Below are positions 1 to 7,337 of a DNA stretch of 64,000 nucleotides, in pieces. The DNA comes from JAMZMI01 sp049115715 (GTDB lineage: Bacteria > Bacteroidota > Bacteroidia > Cytophagales > Cyclobacteriaceae), in contig JAGDZQ010000003.1 in assembly GCA_049115715.1 (NCBI GenBank), positions 253,824 to 317,823 of the forward strand, given 5' to 3'. A program made the position numbers and the translations under genes. Each line of letters begins with the position of its first letter. The stretch's first letter is position 1. The notes beneath the pieces were generated by a model. It was given only the letters and a program-made list of their open reading frames with translations. It made no database searches and was not told where the DNA came from.

Positions 1-1203
1 GGATATCGAGCTTATGCAGCAATGAATAACCAATTATCTTGGAAGAAAGCCAGTTCGACAGAATCCGACTATCTACTTAACCACGAGCAGTACCATTTCA
101 ACATTACAGAATTTTTAGCTCGCAAGCTTAACAGAATAATAGAAAATAAAGGGCTAGACACTGAAAGCGAAATCCTGCCGGAACTAAGCAAGATAAGAAC
201 TGATCTAAACACTATGCAGGATGAATACGATACACAAGCAGATCACGGTTTAGTAAGAGATTTACAGCGTAAGTGGGAATATCGAATTGACTCTATGCTC
301 AGTTCATTTAATCCCGATTTAGGCTTTATAACTGACTTCTATTCAGGAGCTAAAATTCTCCTTCCCTTCAATTATGAATTCATTGAAGGAATCCACGAAA
401 ACCAATCAACCTACCGAATTTACCAACTGAAAAAGTATGATATGACTCTTGCAATGACATCATTCCAATACATATCACTATCAGTTGAGTCAATGACCGA
501 GAATTTGCAGGAATACTACTTAAATGATTCACTTCAAACTATAACTTTTGAAATTGATTCAATATCATTTGACTATCAGGCAAGAGTTGAAGCTTACGAT
601 TCAATTGAATTTGAAACAACCTTTCATAGATGGATTCATCACAATGACTATTTATACAAGATAACTGCAACCTTTCCTGAAAACTCTGACAGACCAGCTT
701 ACAGAGATATTGCAACTTCATTTGTGAACAGCTTTGAAATAGTTAATACAGATGAATTTTGGATTGACAGATTTGAAAAGTCTAAATCTGAAATCATTAT
801 GTCTACATCCACACCTTTGAAAGAGGATTATAAGGACGACAAAAATGTTACCTCTAAATGCGCAACCTATGGAGAACTAAAGCAATATGGCTTTTATGCA
901 AAACCAATTTTCAGAAATGACGGAGCTTTGCTAATTCCTTTCAGAATAGTTGAACACGCTGATAGTTTAATCCAAGAGGTAATGCTTTTACATAACAACG
1001 AGTGGTATTCCTATGAACAAGAACCTGAAGATCAAATCTTTTTCCTACCAGAGGAAAACTTAGATACCGGCATAATTTCAGTCAACTTTGGCTATTTACT
1101 GGAGGAAGATTCTGTCAATAAATGCTACACATTCTATTATCAGAACCTTGAAATAAATCGGCAGATAACAGGCGATAAGCTCAATGAGCAAACTGAGCTA
1201 TGA
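1..1203 (+). CDS. DUF922-type zincin-like protein, 5' end cut by the window edge
   Basis: The reading frame is open back to base 1, so the ATG at base 22 is probably not the true start and the N-terminus lies outside the window. Counting from that Met, residues 21-25 read HEQYH, an HExxH zinc-protease motif, inside a stretch (SDYLLNHEQYHFNITE) that matches the DUF922 putative metalloprotease pattern. The later MQDEYDTQADHG segment fits the YD..T.HG part of the same family. From about residue 105 a second region of mixed strands follows, which I do not recognise. Cellular location cannot be judged without the N-terminus. The next 660 bases downstream hold no gene. Confidence 0.6.
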   Translation, partial: GYRAYAAMNNQLSWKKASSTESDYLLNHEQYHFNITEFLARKLNRIIENKGLDTESEILPELSKIRTDLNTMQDEYDTQADHGLVRDLQRKWEYRIDSMLSSFNPDLGFITDFYSGAKILLPFNYEFIEGIHENQSTYRIYQLKKYDMTLAMTSFQYISLSVESMTENLQEYYLNDSLQTITFEIDSISFDYQARVEAYDSIEFETTFHRWIHHNDYLYKITATFPENSDRPAYRDIATSFVNSFEIVNTDEFWIDRFEKSKSEIIMSTSTPLKEDYKDDKNVTSKCATYGELKQYGFYAKPIFRNDGALLIPFRIVEHADSLIQEVMLLHNNEWYSYEQEPEDQIFFLPEENLDTGIISVNFGYLLEEDSVNKCYTFYYQNLEINRQITGDKLNEQTEL

Positions 1204-1601
1204 GCAAATTTCAATGCAAAAACATAACTTTAGAATCAATTAGAAAGGATATACTCACTGAGCTTATCTGATCGTTAAAGTTCATATAAACATCGTCGAG
1301 GATATTTTTGAGCTTCTATAAATGAATTTGATGTCGAACTAAGAGATGGGAATGGATTTGTGATATTCCTGAAAGGAGCTGGTTTTGCTAGTAAGACTCG
1401 TTGAAAGAAGTCTTTCAAAACGTGGACACGTTAAAAAACCAGAGATTAAGTTAGGCGAAAATCACCACAAATTCAAGGGTTAGATATCTGGACATCAACA
1501 TTTATTATTCAAAATGACCAACCATAGCCAAAGCTATATTTCATAATTTTGAAGACCAAAGCCTAAAAATAAGGGAGTAGTTTACGATATTTAAACGAAC
1601 T
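1204..1601. other. non-coding or decayed stretch
   Basis: All frames are broken by stops and I recognise no gene remnant, RNA or terminator. A short palindrome (ACGTGGACACGT) lies near 1421. The region ends where the first 142-bp repeat copy begins. Confidence 0.4.
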
Positions 1602-1743
1602 CTAACAACAGTTGATGTTGCGCAACTCCAAAAAAGAGTGAAAACGAATTATTTCTCTATATTGAAAGTCTTTTAAATGCGATAAAACAGATGTTTAGCA
1701 GCTTCAAATCTCCGAATCATGTTGGAATTGGAGTTGTGCAACA
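1602..1743. repeat. 142-bp repeat, copy 1, with inverted ends
   Basis: This segment is closely similar to 2556-2696 along its whole length. It starts with CTAACAA and contains an internal pair of inverted ends: TGTTGCGCAACTCCAA at 1616-1631 and TTGGAGTTGTGCAACA at 1728-1743, with one mismatch between them. The core GTTGCGCAAC is itself palindromic. The interior has no open frame. The layout resembles a miniature inverted-repeat element or the folded attachment site of a gene cassette. I see no convincing target-site duplication. Confidence 0.7.
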
Positions 1744-1854
1744 AGCACAGGCGCTAAGCCCAATCGGCTGAAGAGGTTATTTGCAAAGGACTGTGCAATA
1801 CGATATTTTAGAAGAAATTTGAAACGCTGAGCCCACTGTGCTTAGGCGTTAGCA
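1743..1854. other. attC-like inverted segment next to the barrel gene
   Basis: AAGCACAG at 1743-1750 is the exact inverse complement of CTGTGCTT at 1836-1843. The right end reads CTTAGGCGTTAGC, which resembles the right half of an integron attC site, although the core GTTAGCA deviates from the GTTRRRY consensus in its last bases. This part is present only beside the first repeat copy. Identification as attC is inference. Confidence 0.3.
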
Positions 1855-2560
1855 TCAATCAAAGCCAATGAAATTTCAATTTTTTCTAGTTGTTATTATC
1901 TTTTTGATTCCTTGCCGATCAAAGGCTCAATTACAACCTAATTTTGGGGTTCAGGCAGGTCTTAACTACTCAAACAGCAAACTAACTTCCAACAAGGGTG
2001 GTTTTTCAGATAACAATATGTATCGAGTTGGTCATTCTTTTGGAGTATTCTCTAATTTTTACTTCTCAAACAGATTTGCAATTACCCCATCGATAACATT
2101 CTCTTCGAAAGGATATCAGTACGAAAATGGCGTGTCATTTGACAACAACGGAGAAGTAAGTTTCAACCCCGGGATTTGGGTAAATGGAAGTAGCGTATTC
2201 TCAAATAATGAGACGACAGCTATTCAATTAAACTACATATCGCTACAACTTTTATTGAACTTGAAAGTAACTAAGCAATTGGGACTATTAATTGGACCTG
2301 AATTTTCCTTCAGAATTTCCTCAAAAGCTAAATACAAAAATGAAACTTTTGAGGTGAATGACATTTGGGACAATGACTTTGATACGGGGCTAACAGTAGC
2401 AGTAAAGTGGCAATTCACAGAAAATCTTGGAAGTGTTCTAGCATACACTCATAACTTTACATCCGTAATTACAAGTCTTGAACAAAGCATTAATGCAGAG
2501 TTACAGAATAGAACATTTCAAGTGATGCTAACATATCTCATAATTTCAGTTGATGCTAAC
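1848..2560 (+). mobile_element. putative gene cassette bounded by 11-bp inverted repeats
   Basis: GTTAGCATCAA at 1848-1858 and TTGATGCTAAC at 2550-2560 are perfect inverse complements and enclose the outer-membrane barrel gene. In integron cassettes, the first bases after the insertion point complement the left core of the cassette's own attC. The stop codon here lies inside the start of the right repeat, as in many compact cassettes. No integron integrase is seen nearby, so a composite miniature element is an equally open explanation. Confidence 0.35.
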
Positions 2561-2569
2561 AATCGTTAA
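1868..2569 (+). CDS. PorT-family outer-membrane beta-barrel protein
   Basis: The 233-residue product has a signal peptide (residues 1 to about 20, ending CRSKA before QLQPNFGVQAG). A small beta-barrel of the OMP_b-brl_2 (PorT-like) type follows, with alternating aromatic strands such as FGVQAGLNYS and TGLTVAVKWQF. The family is abundant in Bacteroidota, and most members have no assigned role. The gene is isolated, sits between two copies of a 141-bp repeat, and ends within the start of the second copy. This suggests it travels with those repeats. The ATG at 1868 is well placed for the signal peptide. Confidence 0.75.
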   Translation: MKFQFFLVVIIFLIPCRSKAQLQPNFGVQAGLNYSNSKLTSNKGGFSDNNMYRVGHSFGVFSNFYFSNRFAITPSITFSSKGYQYENGVSFDNNGEVSFNPGIWVNGSSVFSNNETTAIQLNYISLQLLLNLKVTKQLGLLIGPEFSFRISSKAKYKNETFEVNDIWDNDFDTGLTVAVKWQFTENLGSVLAYTHNFTSVITSLEQSINAELQNRTFQVMLTYLIISVDANNR

Positions 2570-2696
2570 TGTTGCGCAACTCCAAAAAGAGTGAAAACGA
2601 GGTATTTCTCTATATTGAAAGTCTTCTAAATACGATAAAACAGATGTTTAGGAGCATCAAATCTCAGAATCATGTTGAAATTGGAGTTGCGCAACA
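2556..2696. repeat. 141-bp repeat, copy 2, with perfect 16-bp inverted ends
   Basis: Second copy of the repeat at 1602-1743. Its internal ends TGTTGCGCAACTCCAA (2570-2585) and TTGGAGTTGCGCAACA (2681-2696) are perfect inverse complements. Beyond the right end the similarity to copy 1 stops, so this copy lacks the extra attC-like segment. The 5' end overlaps the last codons of the barrel gene. Confidence 0.75.
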
Positions 2697-2734
2697 GACA
2701 CAATATGTATGAAGCATGTGCTTGCATGCTTTCA

Positions 2735-3889
2735 TTACTCTACTTCATCTCGGACTGGTAAAAATTCTTTTTGATCTAGTGCCCAAATTATTCCTCGTAT
2801 CAAATAATTATTATCAAAGCGAATAATGTAGCTTCTTTTTCCTTCCTGTTCTGGCATTAACATTTTCCTATCTATCAACTTCTTTATTTGTCTAGAAACT
2901 TCTGCACTCAATTTTCCTGGGAAAATGTCTTTTAAATCCCCAGCCTTAATCCTTTGATGATCAATAACTCTTTTCAAAATTTTAGATTCCATTGGAGTGA
3001 CGAGTTTCCGGTCAGAAGAGAAATTAATTGCAGGTATTAATATTTCCTTTCGTAAGAATTCATAATTCAAAAGTTTATCTATCTTTTCAATTTCCTCTTT
3101 TAAACCTGCCAATACATATTTACACCAATCCAGCACATCGCCTTTATTCCCGCTATCCGCTCTAGACAGATATGCGTAATAATCATCTCGATTACTGCAA
3201 AAAACTGCGGCAGGATTCAAAATTCTTCCAACGTTAACATTAAAGCCTAGTTTAACAAGCATAGCGTATGTTAAAAGTCTAACAGTTCTTCCATTTCCAT
3301 TTCCAAACGGGTGAATCCATACGAATCTGTGATGGGCAATCGCAGTTTTAAGGAGATTATATTTCGATTCATTTCCTTCCTGAATAAATTCAAATAATTC
3401 TCTCATATAATCAGAAACCCGAGTCCAATCAGGCGGTTTATGACTTGATTTAGCAATTCTCACATTTGACTCTCGATAATCTCCAGGTGATATGTCTCCT
3501 TCACCTTTCGGTGGTGCTGTTAACCCCTTCACAATCATCTTGTGTATTTCGCTAATAAAAATGCGGTTAATTGAATACTCATCAACACTTTCTTCAATGA
3601 AGGTCATTGCATTTTCAATATTCCTAATTTCCCTTATTTCTTCCCTTTGTGATGGTTTATCATCTAACTTGGTTTCTATGTATTCTGCTATAGTAGTTTT
3701 ATTACCTTCAATTCTTGCTGATCCAATACTTTCTAGTGTGTGAAATATCCTTTTTAATTGAAAAAATACAGTAGGGTGGGTAGAACCACCTAGTTCCTTC
3801 TTTCTTAAATAATCTAATTCTATTATTAGATCCGTTAACTCTGAACCGAAATCTGGTTCTACTAATTTTAAATCGTAATGATTTAACAT
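2735..3889 (-). CDS. Fic family protein (probable AMP-transferase)
   Basis: This 384-residue protein has the Fic active-site motif HPFGNGNGR at residues 193-201. Fic enzymes with this HxFx(D/E/N)GNGR loop usually transfer AMP from ATP to a hydroxyl of a target protein; here the usual acidic residue is Asn. An N-terminal SxxxEG motif at residues 57-62 matches the inhibitory helix of class II Fic proteins, so the enzyme is probably self-inhibited. The C-terminal 90 residues look like a winged helix (KILKRVIDHQRI...LSAEVSRQIKKLI), a common fusion partner. The gene runs towards the repeat-flanked barrel gene and has no operon partner. A hairpin with stem AAGCATG lies just past its stop. Confidence 0.9.
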   Translation of the reverse strand: MLNHYDLKLVEPDFGSELTDLIIELDYLRKKELGGSTHPTVFFQLKRIFHTLESIGSARIEGNKTTIAEYIETKLDDKPSQREEIREIRNIENAMTFIEESVDEYSINRIFISEIHKMIVKGLTAPPKGEGDISPGDYRESNVRIAKSSHKPPDWTRVSDYMRELFEFIQEGNESKYNLLKTAIAHHRFVWIHPFGNGNGRTVRLLTYAMLVKLGFNVNVGRILNPAAVFCSNRDDYYAYLSRADSGNKGDVLDWCKYVLAGLKEEIEKIDKLLNYEFLRKEILIPAINFSSDRKLVTPMESKILKRVIDHQRIKAGDLKDIFPGKLSAEVSRQIKKLIDRKMLMPEQEGKRSYIIRFDNNYLIRGIIWALDQKEFLPVRDEVE

Positions 3890-4087
3890 CTCTTCTATTT
3901 AATAAGTAAATTATGTTTTACTTTAATTAACAATCACTACAAACGCTACTTAACAAAAAAACCTATAACATGCTTTTTTACAGTAACTTATACGACAAAT
4001 TCTACTATATCTATTTAACAAATCATAAATCTAGTTTTAACTAACACTATAATCAACATTTAACATCACTTTATTAACACGAATGCT
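3890..4087. other. AT-rich intergenic stretch upstream of the Fic gene
   Basis: Very AT-rich sequence with no open frame, presumably holding the Fic gene's promoter. I could not identify a clear promoter motif. Confidence 0.4.
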
Positions 4088-4329
4088 AACAAACCTTTAG
4101 GGATAAGCATAGGCAAAACAATCCTCCTTTTCAATGTTATCCTTTTTGGTATTACAGCTATGATACTGTCATTAACAGAATCGATATTCGAAGAACCTAT
4201 AATTTGATCGAAAAGATCGACAATGAGGCATTTATCATCGAATTCGATGTGAACAATATCAAAGAGGGAATTCTTAGAAAATACCTAACAAAAGAGGGCA
4301 TTAAAAAAACCATAACCAATAGCAGATAA
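4088..4329 (+). pseudogene. decayed YitT family membrane protein
   Basis: Two blocks in different frames match successive parts of a YitT (DUF161/DUF2179) protein. The block from 4088 reads GISIGKTILLFNVILFGITA, like the conserved central membrane segment. The block from about 4150 reads VINRIDIRRTYNLIEKID and then NEAFIIEFDV, like the C-terminal DUF2179 domain that begins with a TVITRLE-type strand, and it ends at TAA 4327-4329. The N-terminal half and the part joining the blocks are missing, and the frame changes between them. Identification is from remembered family patterns. Confidence 0.6.
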
Positions 4330-4402
4330 TACGAATGAATGAGGCTTCACCAATAGGGAAACCGCCATTCAGAGGTTTGGAGAAGGATGGCGGGAGGGAA
4401 AG

Positions 4403-4519
4403 CCGAAGGAATCTTTGAGATCATGGGACTATCACGTCTTTTTATCAAAATTTTAAAACTAAAAGACCCATAGTGACGGTTAAGGGTTTTTAAGTGACAC
4501 TTAATAATCGAGTTCAGGT
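4403..4519. repeat. dispersed repeat, copy A
   Basis: This stretch matches 29332-29446 with roughly 85 percent identity by eye, including a perfect 26-base block around TCACGTCTTTTTATCAAA. Both copies share a short open reading (GIF..MG.SRLFIKILKLKD, then a stop) in the plus direction. That could be the C-terminal remnant of a gene or coincidence in a non-coding repeat. Neither copy lies in a gene. Confidence 0.7.
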
Positions 4520-4678
4520 TAGTAGGTACTGATGCTGCACAATCTATCTGTGTAATGGCTTTTATTGGTTGAGAATCTATCTCTTGATTATTATCTGATA
4601 CAGAGTTTATTTACATGCACAGCGAGTGGTTCTTAGTCAAATAGCTTGCTAATTTCCTGAACCCTTCTTTTTTAATCT
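4520..4678. other. intergenic, nothing recognised
   Basis: AT-rich sequence downstream of the GH43-like gene (which reads leftward). No T-rich hairpin terminator or gene was seen. Confidence 0.3.
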
Positions 4679-7108
4679 TTAATCAATTGGAAGTTTGGCG
4701 AAACCAATCAATAGGTCTCCATCTTTTGTTCGACCCAACAGCTTACCCACAAAATCGTTTTCGGTAATTCCGCTTTGACTTCCCTCAAAAGTGACCAATA
4801 AACCTTTGCTATGCTTTTTAGTCTTAATTGACTTGCAACCAAGCCCAAGGTTCACTTTGTCAGAAGAACCAAAACGTAAGCTTTCAACATTAACATCATT
4901 TTGTGCATCAAAACGATTTTCGGACAAAATCAGCAATTGAAATTTTTGGGAAGAGGTCTTGTCTTTTTTCGAAGTGAGCAATTGCAGCCGCTTGTGTGTG
5001 GTCAAAGGGATGATGATGTTTTTCGAATTATGATTGTCGTTGCTATAGTCGTCTTTCTTGGGTACATCTATCACAGCTAAGGACAAATGTGTGGCTCGAC
5101 CATATTCATCTTGAAGCACATGAGGCCGTTCTAATTTATACCAATTCGTTTGCGTTCCATCTTCATACTTCGTGAAATCGGGAGTATAAGCAAGTCCTGG
5201 GTCGTATGTCCAATTTATCCCATCAGGTGACCTAAGATAGATGGCTCTGTAATCGAGAAAGGCGTTTATGAGCAAATGAAACTGTACTTCGTCTTTCCAC
5301 ATGACTGGATCCTCATAGTTGGATCTTCGATATCGATTGGGGATCGTTTGATTCTCATTGATGGTTTTAGTAACGATTTTATAAGGTCCCAACAATCCGT
5401 TTTCACTCACCATCATACAACCAAATTTAGAAACCATTAGAATGCGCCCGTCTTCTAGTTGGACTCCAGAGAGATTTCGTGAGTACTGATATTCCCTTGA
5501 ATCTTCAGGATTGGCAGTTGTCATGTCGATGATCAACACTCCCTCACGTTTCCAGGGGCCATTCATAGATTGGGAAGTGAATATGGTCGGTTCCCAATCG
5601 ATCAAAGAATAAAGTACATAGCTACCGTCATTGAGTTTGATGATATCTGGGTTGTGACCAAGTCCGTCATGGTAATCATAAGCAAGGTCTTCTTTGACAA
5701 GATATGGGCCGGTTGGTTTTGTTGATACTACGTGAGTTACAGTAGATTTGGGCCATTCCCAATGCCCTTTCAGCGCTCCTTCGGGCCATCGTGTAACAAG
5801 CATATGATATTTTTCATCTTTGTCTTTTACAGGTCTTCCTCCCCAATAGGACCAGTCAGGATGTTCAATGCCGTTATCCTTGTCACGGGGAGTTGTGGTG
5901 TCTTTTCCCCATACATCCATACTCAATTGGTTATGAATAGGAATTGGAAGAATTAAGTCGCTGAAGGACGCTCCCCACACTGTTTTCACCTGAGCCTTGA
6001 TTGTTTCTGAGCTAGTGCTTCGATTTCCGCTGTGATCGTATGTGTAAATCTGATATGATACTGGGACACCCTTTTTGACCAGAATATCCTCAAACCAGTT
6101 TTTGGTGATCTCCGTGGCAATTTCAACCATGTTTTCTCCATTTTCGTCTCCTCGGAATATAGAGTAGTTTGCCGCATCGTTATCCGCGCTTTTGGTCCAT
6201 GTTAGCTTTATTTCTGTTTCGAATACTTCCGCTTTTAAATTACTTGGAGGAGAGGGTGGGATGGTATCTTGCTTTGAAGCCACTATTTGATTAGAGGGGC
6301 CTGATTCATTTGGAGCGACTCTGGTAACGAGATAGGTATATTTCACGCCATTGATAATATCGGTATCTATAAATCTTTTACTGGCTGTTTCACCGATCTT
6401 TTTATAGCTCGCATTTTTTCCTGTCTTTCTATAGATATTGAAGCGGCTTTTTTGATCAGATGCATCATCTTTCCACGTTAGAGAGATGCCTTCTTTTTCC
6501 ACTGTGGCCTCAAGTTCTGGGCCTTTCATTTCGGAGGCTAATACGTTGACATTTACGTAGTGAAGATAGACTTTGACATCTTGCTCAGAATGGAACGTCA
6601 CGCGTACAAAGGGTAACCCATTGTCCGCATCTTCTTTTTTCAGCGTATAGGTTCCATTGAAATGCTCAACTTTCTTATCCGCACCGATGAGTTTTACTTT
6701 CTTCGCGAGAATTCTTTCGACATTGCCGAATACAAGACTGAAGGACAGAGTGCCGTTGCACACATACTCTAAATCAGCCCCGAAGCTCCAATTGAGAATG
6801 TCCCCAGTCTTAGGGTTTTGGTAGTCAGGGTTTGTGTCGAGGATTTTAGATTCTGCGATACCTTTTTCGTTGCTACTGAAAAGCGTTCCATAATGCAGAC
6901 CCATGGGTTCAGCACCTTTAATTGGAGTGGTTTTCCAAAATGGAGATTGTCGGGCATTTCTCCAGTAGTCCCAGACTGCACTAAAATCCCCATCGTTTAC
7001 ATTGCCATGAGGAGGATTTTCACCTAAAAGAACAATTTGAGCATTTAGCTGAGATGAAAGGATCAATAGAAGAAGGGCGGCACCTAAGTGAGTGAAACGA
7101 TTACCCAT
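4679..7108 (-). CDS. secreted protein with two FN3 domains and a GH43-like propeller
   Basis: I chose the ATG at 7108 because it begins a clean signal peptide (MGNRFTHLG...LLLLILSSQLNAQ); an in-frame ATG 33 bases upstream gives a poor leader. About 190 residues of beta-rich sequence are followed by two fibronectin type III repeats (GISLTWKDDASDQKSRFNIY and EIKLTWTKSADNDAANYSIF). A C-terminal region of about 400 residues has features of the five-bladed glycoside hydrolase 43 superfamily: HNPDIIKLNDGSYVLYS, YEDPVMW and LERPHVL, each a strand-turn placing acidic residues. A role in polysaccharide degradation is inference. No SusC/D pair or other glycosidase is adjacent, so it is not in an obvious polysaccharide locus. 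Confidence 0.65.
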   Translation of the reverse strand: MGNRFTHLGAALLLLILSSQLNAQIVLLGENPPHGNVNDGDFSAVWDYWRNARQSPFWKTTPIKGAEPMGLHYGTLFSSNEKGIAESKILDTNPDYQNPKTGDILNWSFGADLEYVCNGTLSFSLVFGNVERILAKKVKLIGADKKVEHFNGTYTLKKEDADNGLPFVRVTFHSEQDVKVYLHYVNVNVLASEMKGPELEATVEKEGISLTWKDDASDQKSRFNIYRKTGKNASYKKIGETASKRFIDTDIINGVKYTYLVTRVAPNESGPSNQIVASKQDTIPPSPPSNLKAEVFETEIKLTWTKSADNDAANYSIFRGDENGENMVEIATEITKNWFEDILVKKGVPVSYQIYTYDHSGNRSTSSETIKAQVKTVWGASFSDLILPIPIHNQLSMDVWGKDTTTPRDKDNGIEHPDWSYWGGRPVKDKDEKYHMLVTRWPEGALKGHWEWPKSTVTHVVSTKPTGPYLVKEDLAYDYHDGLGHNPDIIKLNDGSYVLYSLIDWEPTIFTSQSMNGPWKREGVLIIDMTTANPEDSREYQYSRNLSGVQLEDGRILMVSKFGCMMVSENGLLGPYKIVTKTINENQTIPNRYRRSNYEDPVMWKDEVQFHLLINAFLDYRAIYLRSPDGINWTYDPGLAYTPDFTKYEDGTQTNWYKLERPHVLQDEYGRATHLSLAVIDVPKKDDYSNDNHNSKNIIIPLTTHKRLQLLTSKKDKTSSQKFQLLILSENRFDAQNDVNVESLRFGSSDKVNLGLGCKSIKTKKHSKGLLVTFEGSQSGITENDFVGKLLGRTKDGDLLIGFAKLPID

Positions 7109-7272
7109 TTTCTTATATTGGTATATGCCTGTCCTGCTCATTTAATAGGAATTTTAAAATTATGTCTATTTTGGTGTTGGATTCTAACCTTCGAAATGAA
7201 GATTTAGCGTTTCGCTAAGTTAAAATGCATATGACATTTAATGGGGGACTAAAAGTAGCTCTTAAGGGGGAA

Positions 7273-7302
7273 ATTTCTATGCCTCAAGAGACATATAGAA
7301 AT
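7273..7302. other. hairpin downstream of rnr
   Basis: ATTTCTAT at 7273-7280 and ATAGAAAT at 7295-7302 are exact inverse complements, about 35 bases past the rnr stop. There is no following T-run, so this may be a factor-dependent end or RNA-stability structure rather than a classical terminator. Confidence 0.35.
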
Positions 7303-7337
7303 GGGGTTTATAATTGGCTGTTTTTTAGAAAATCAGA

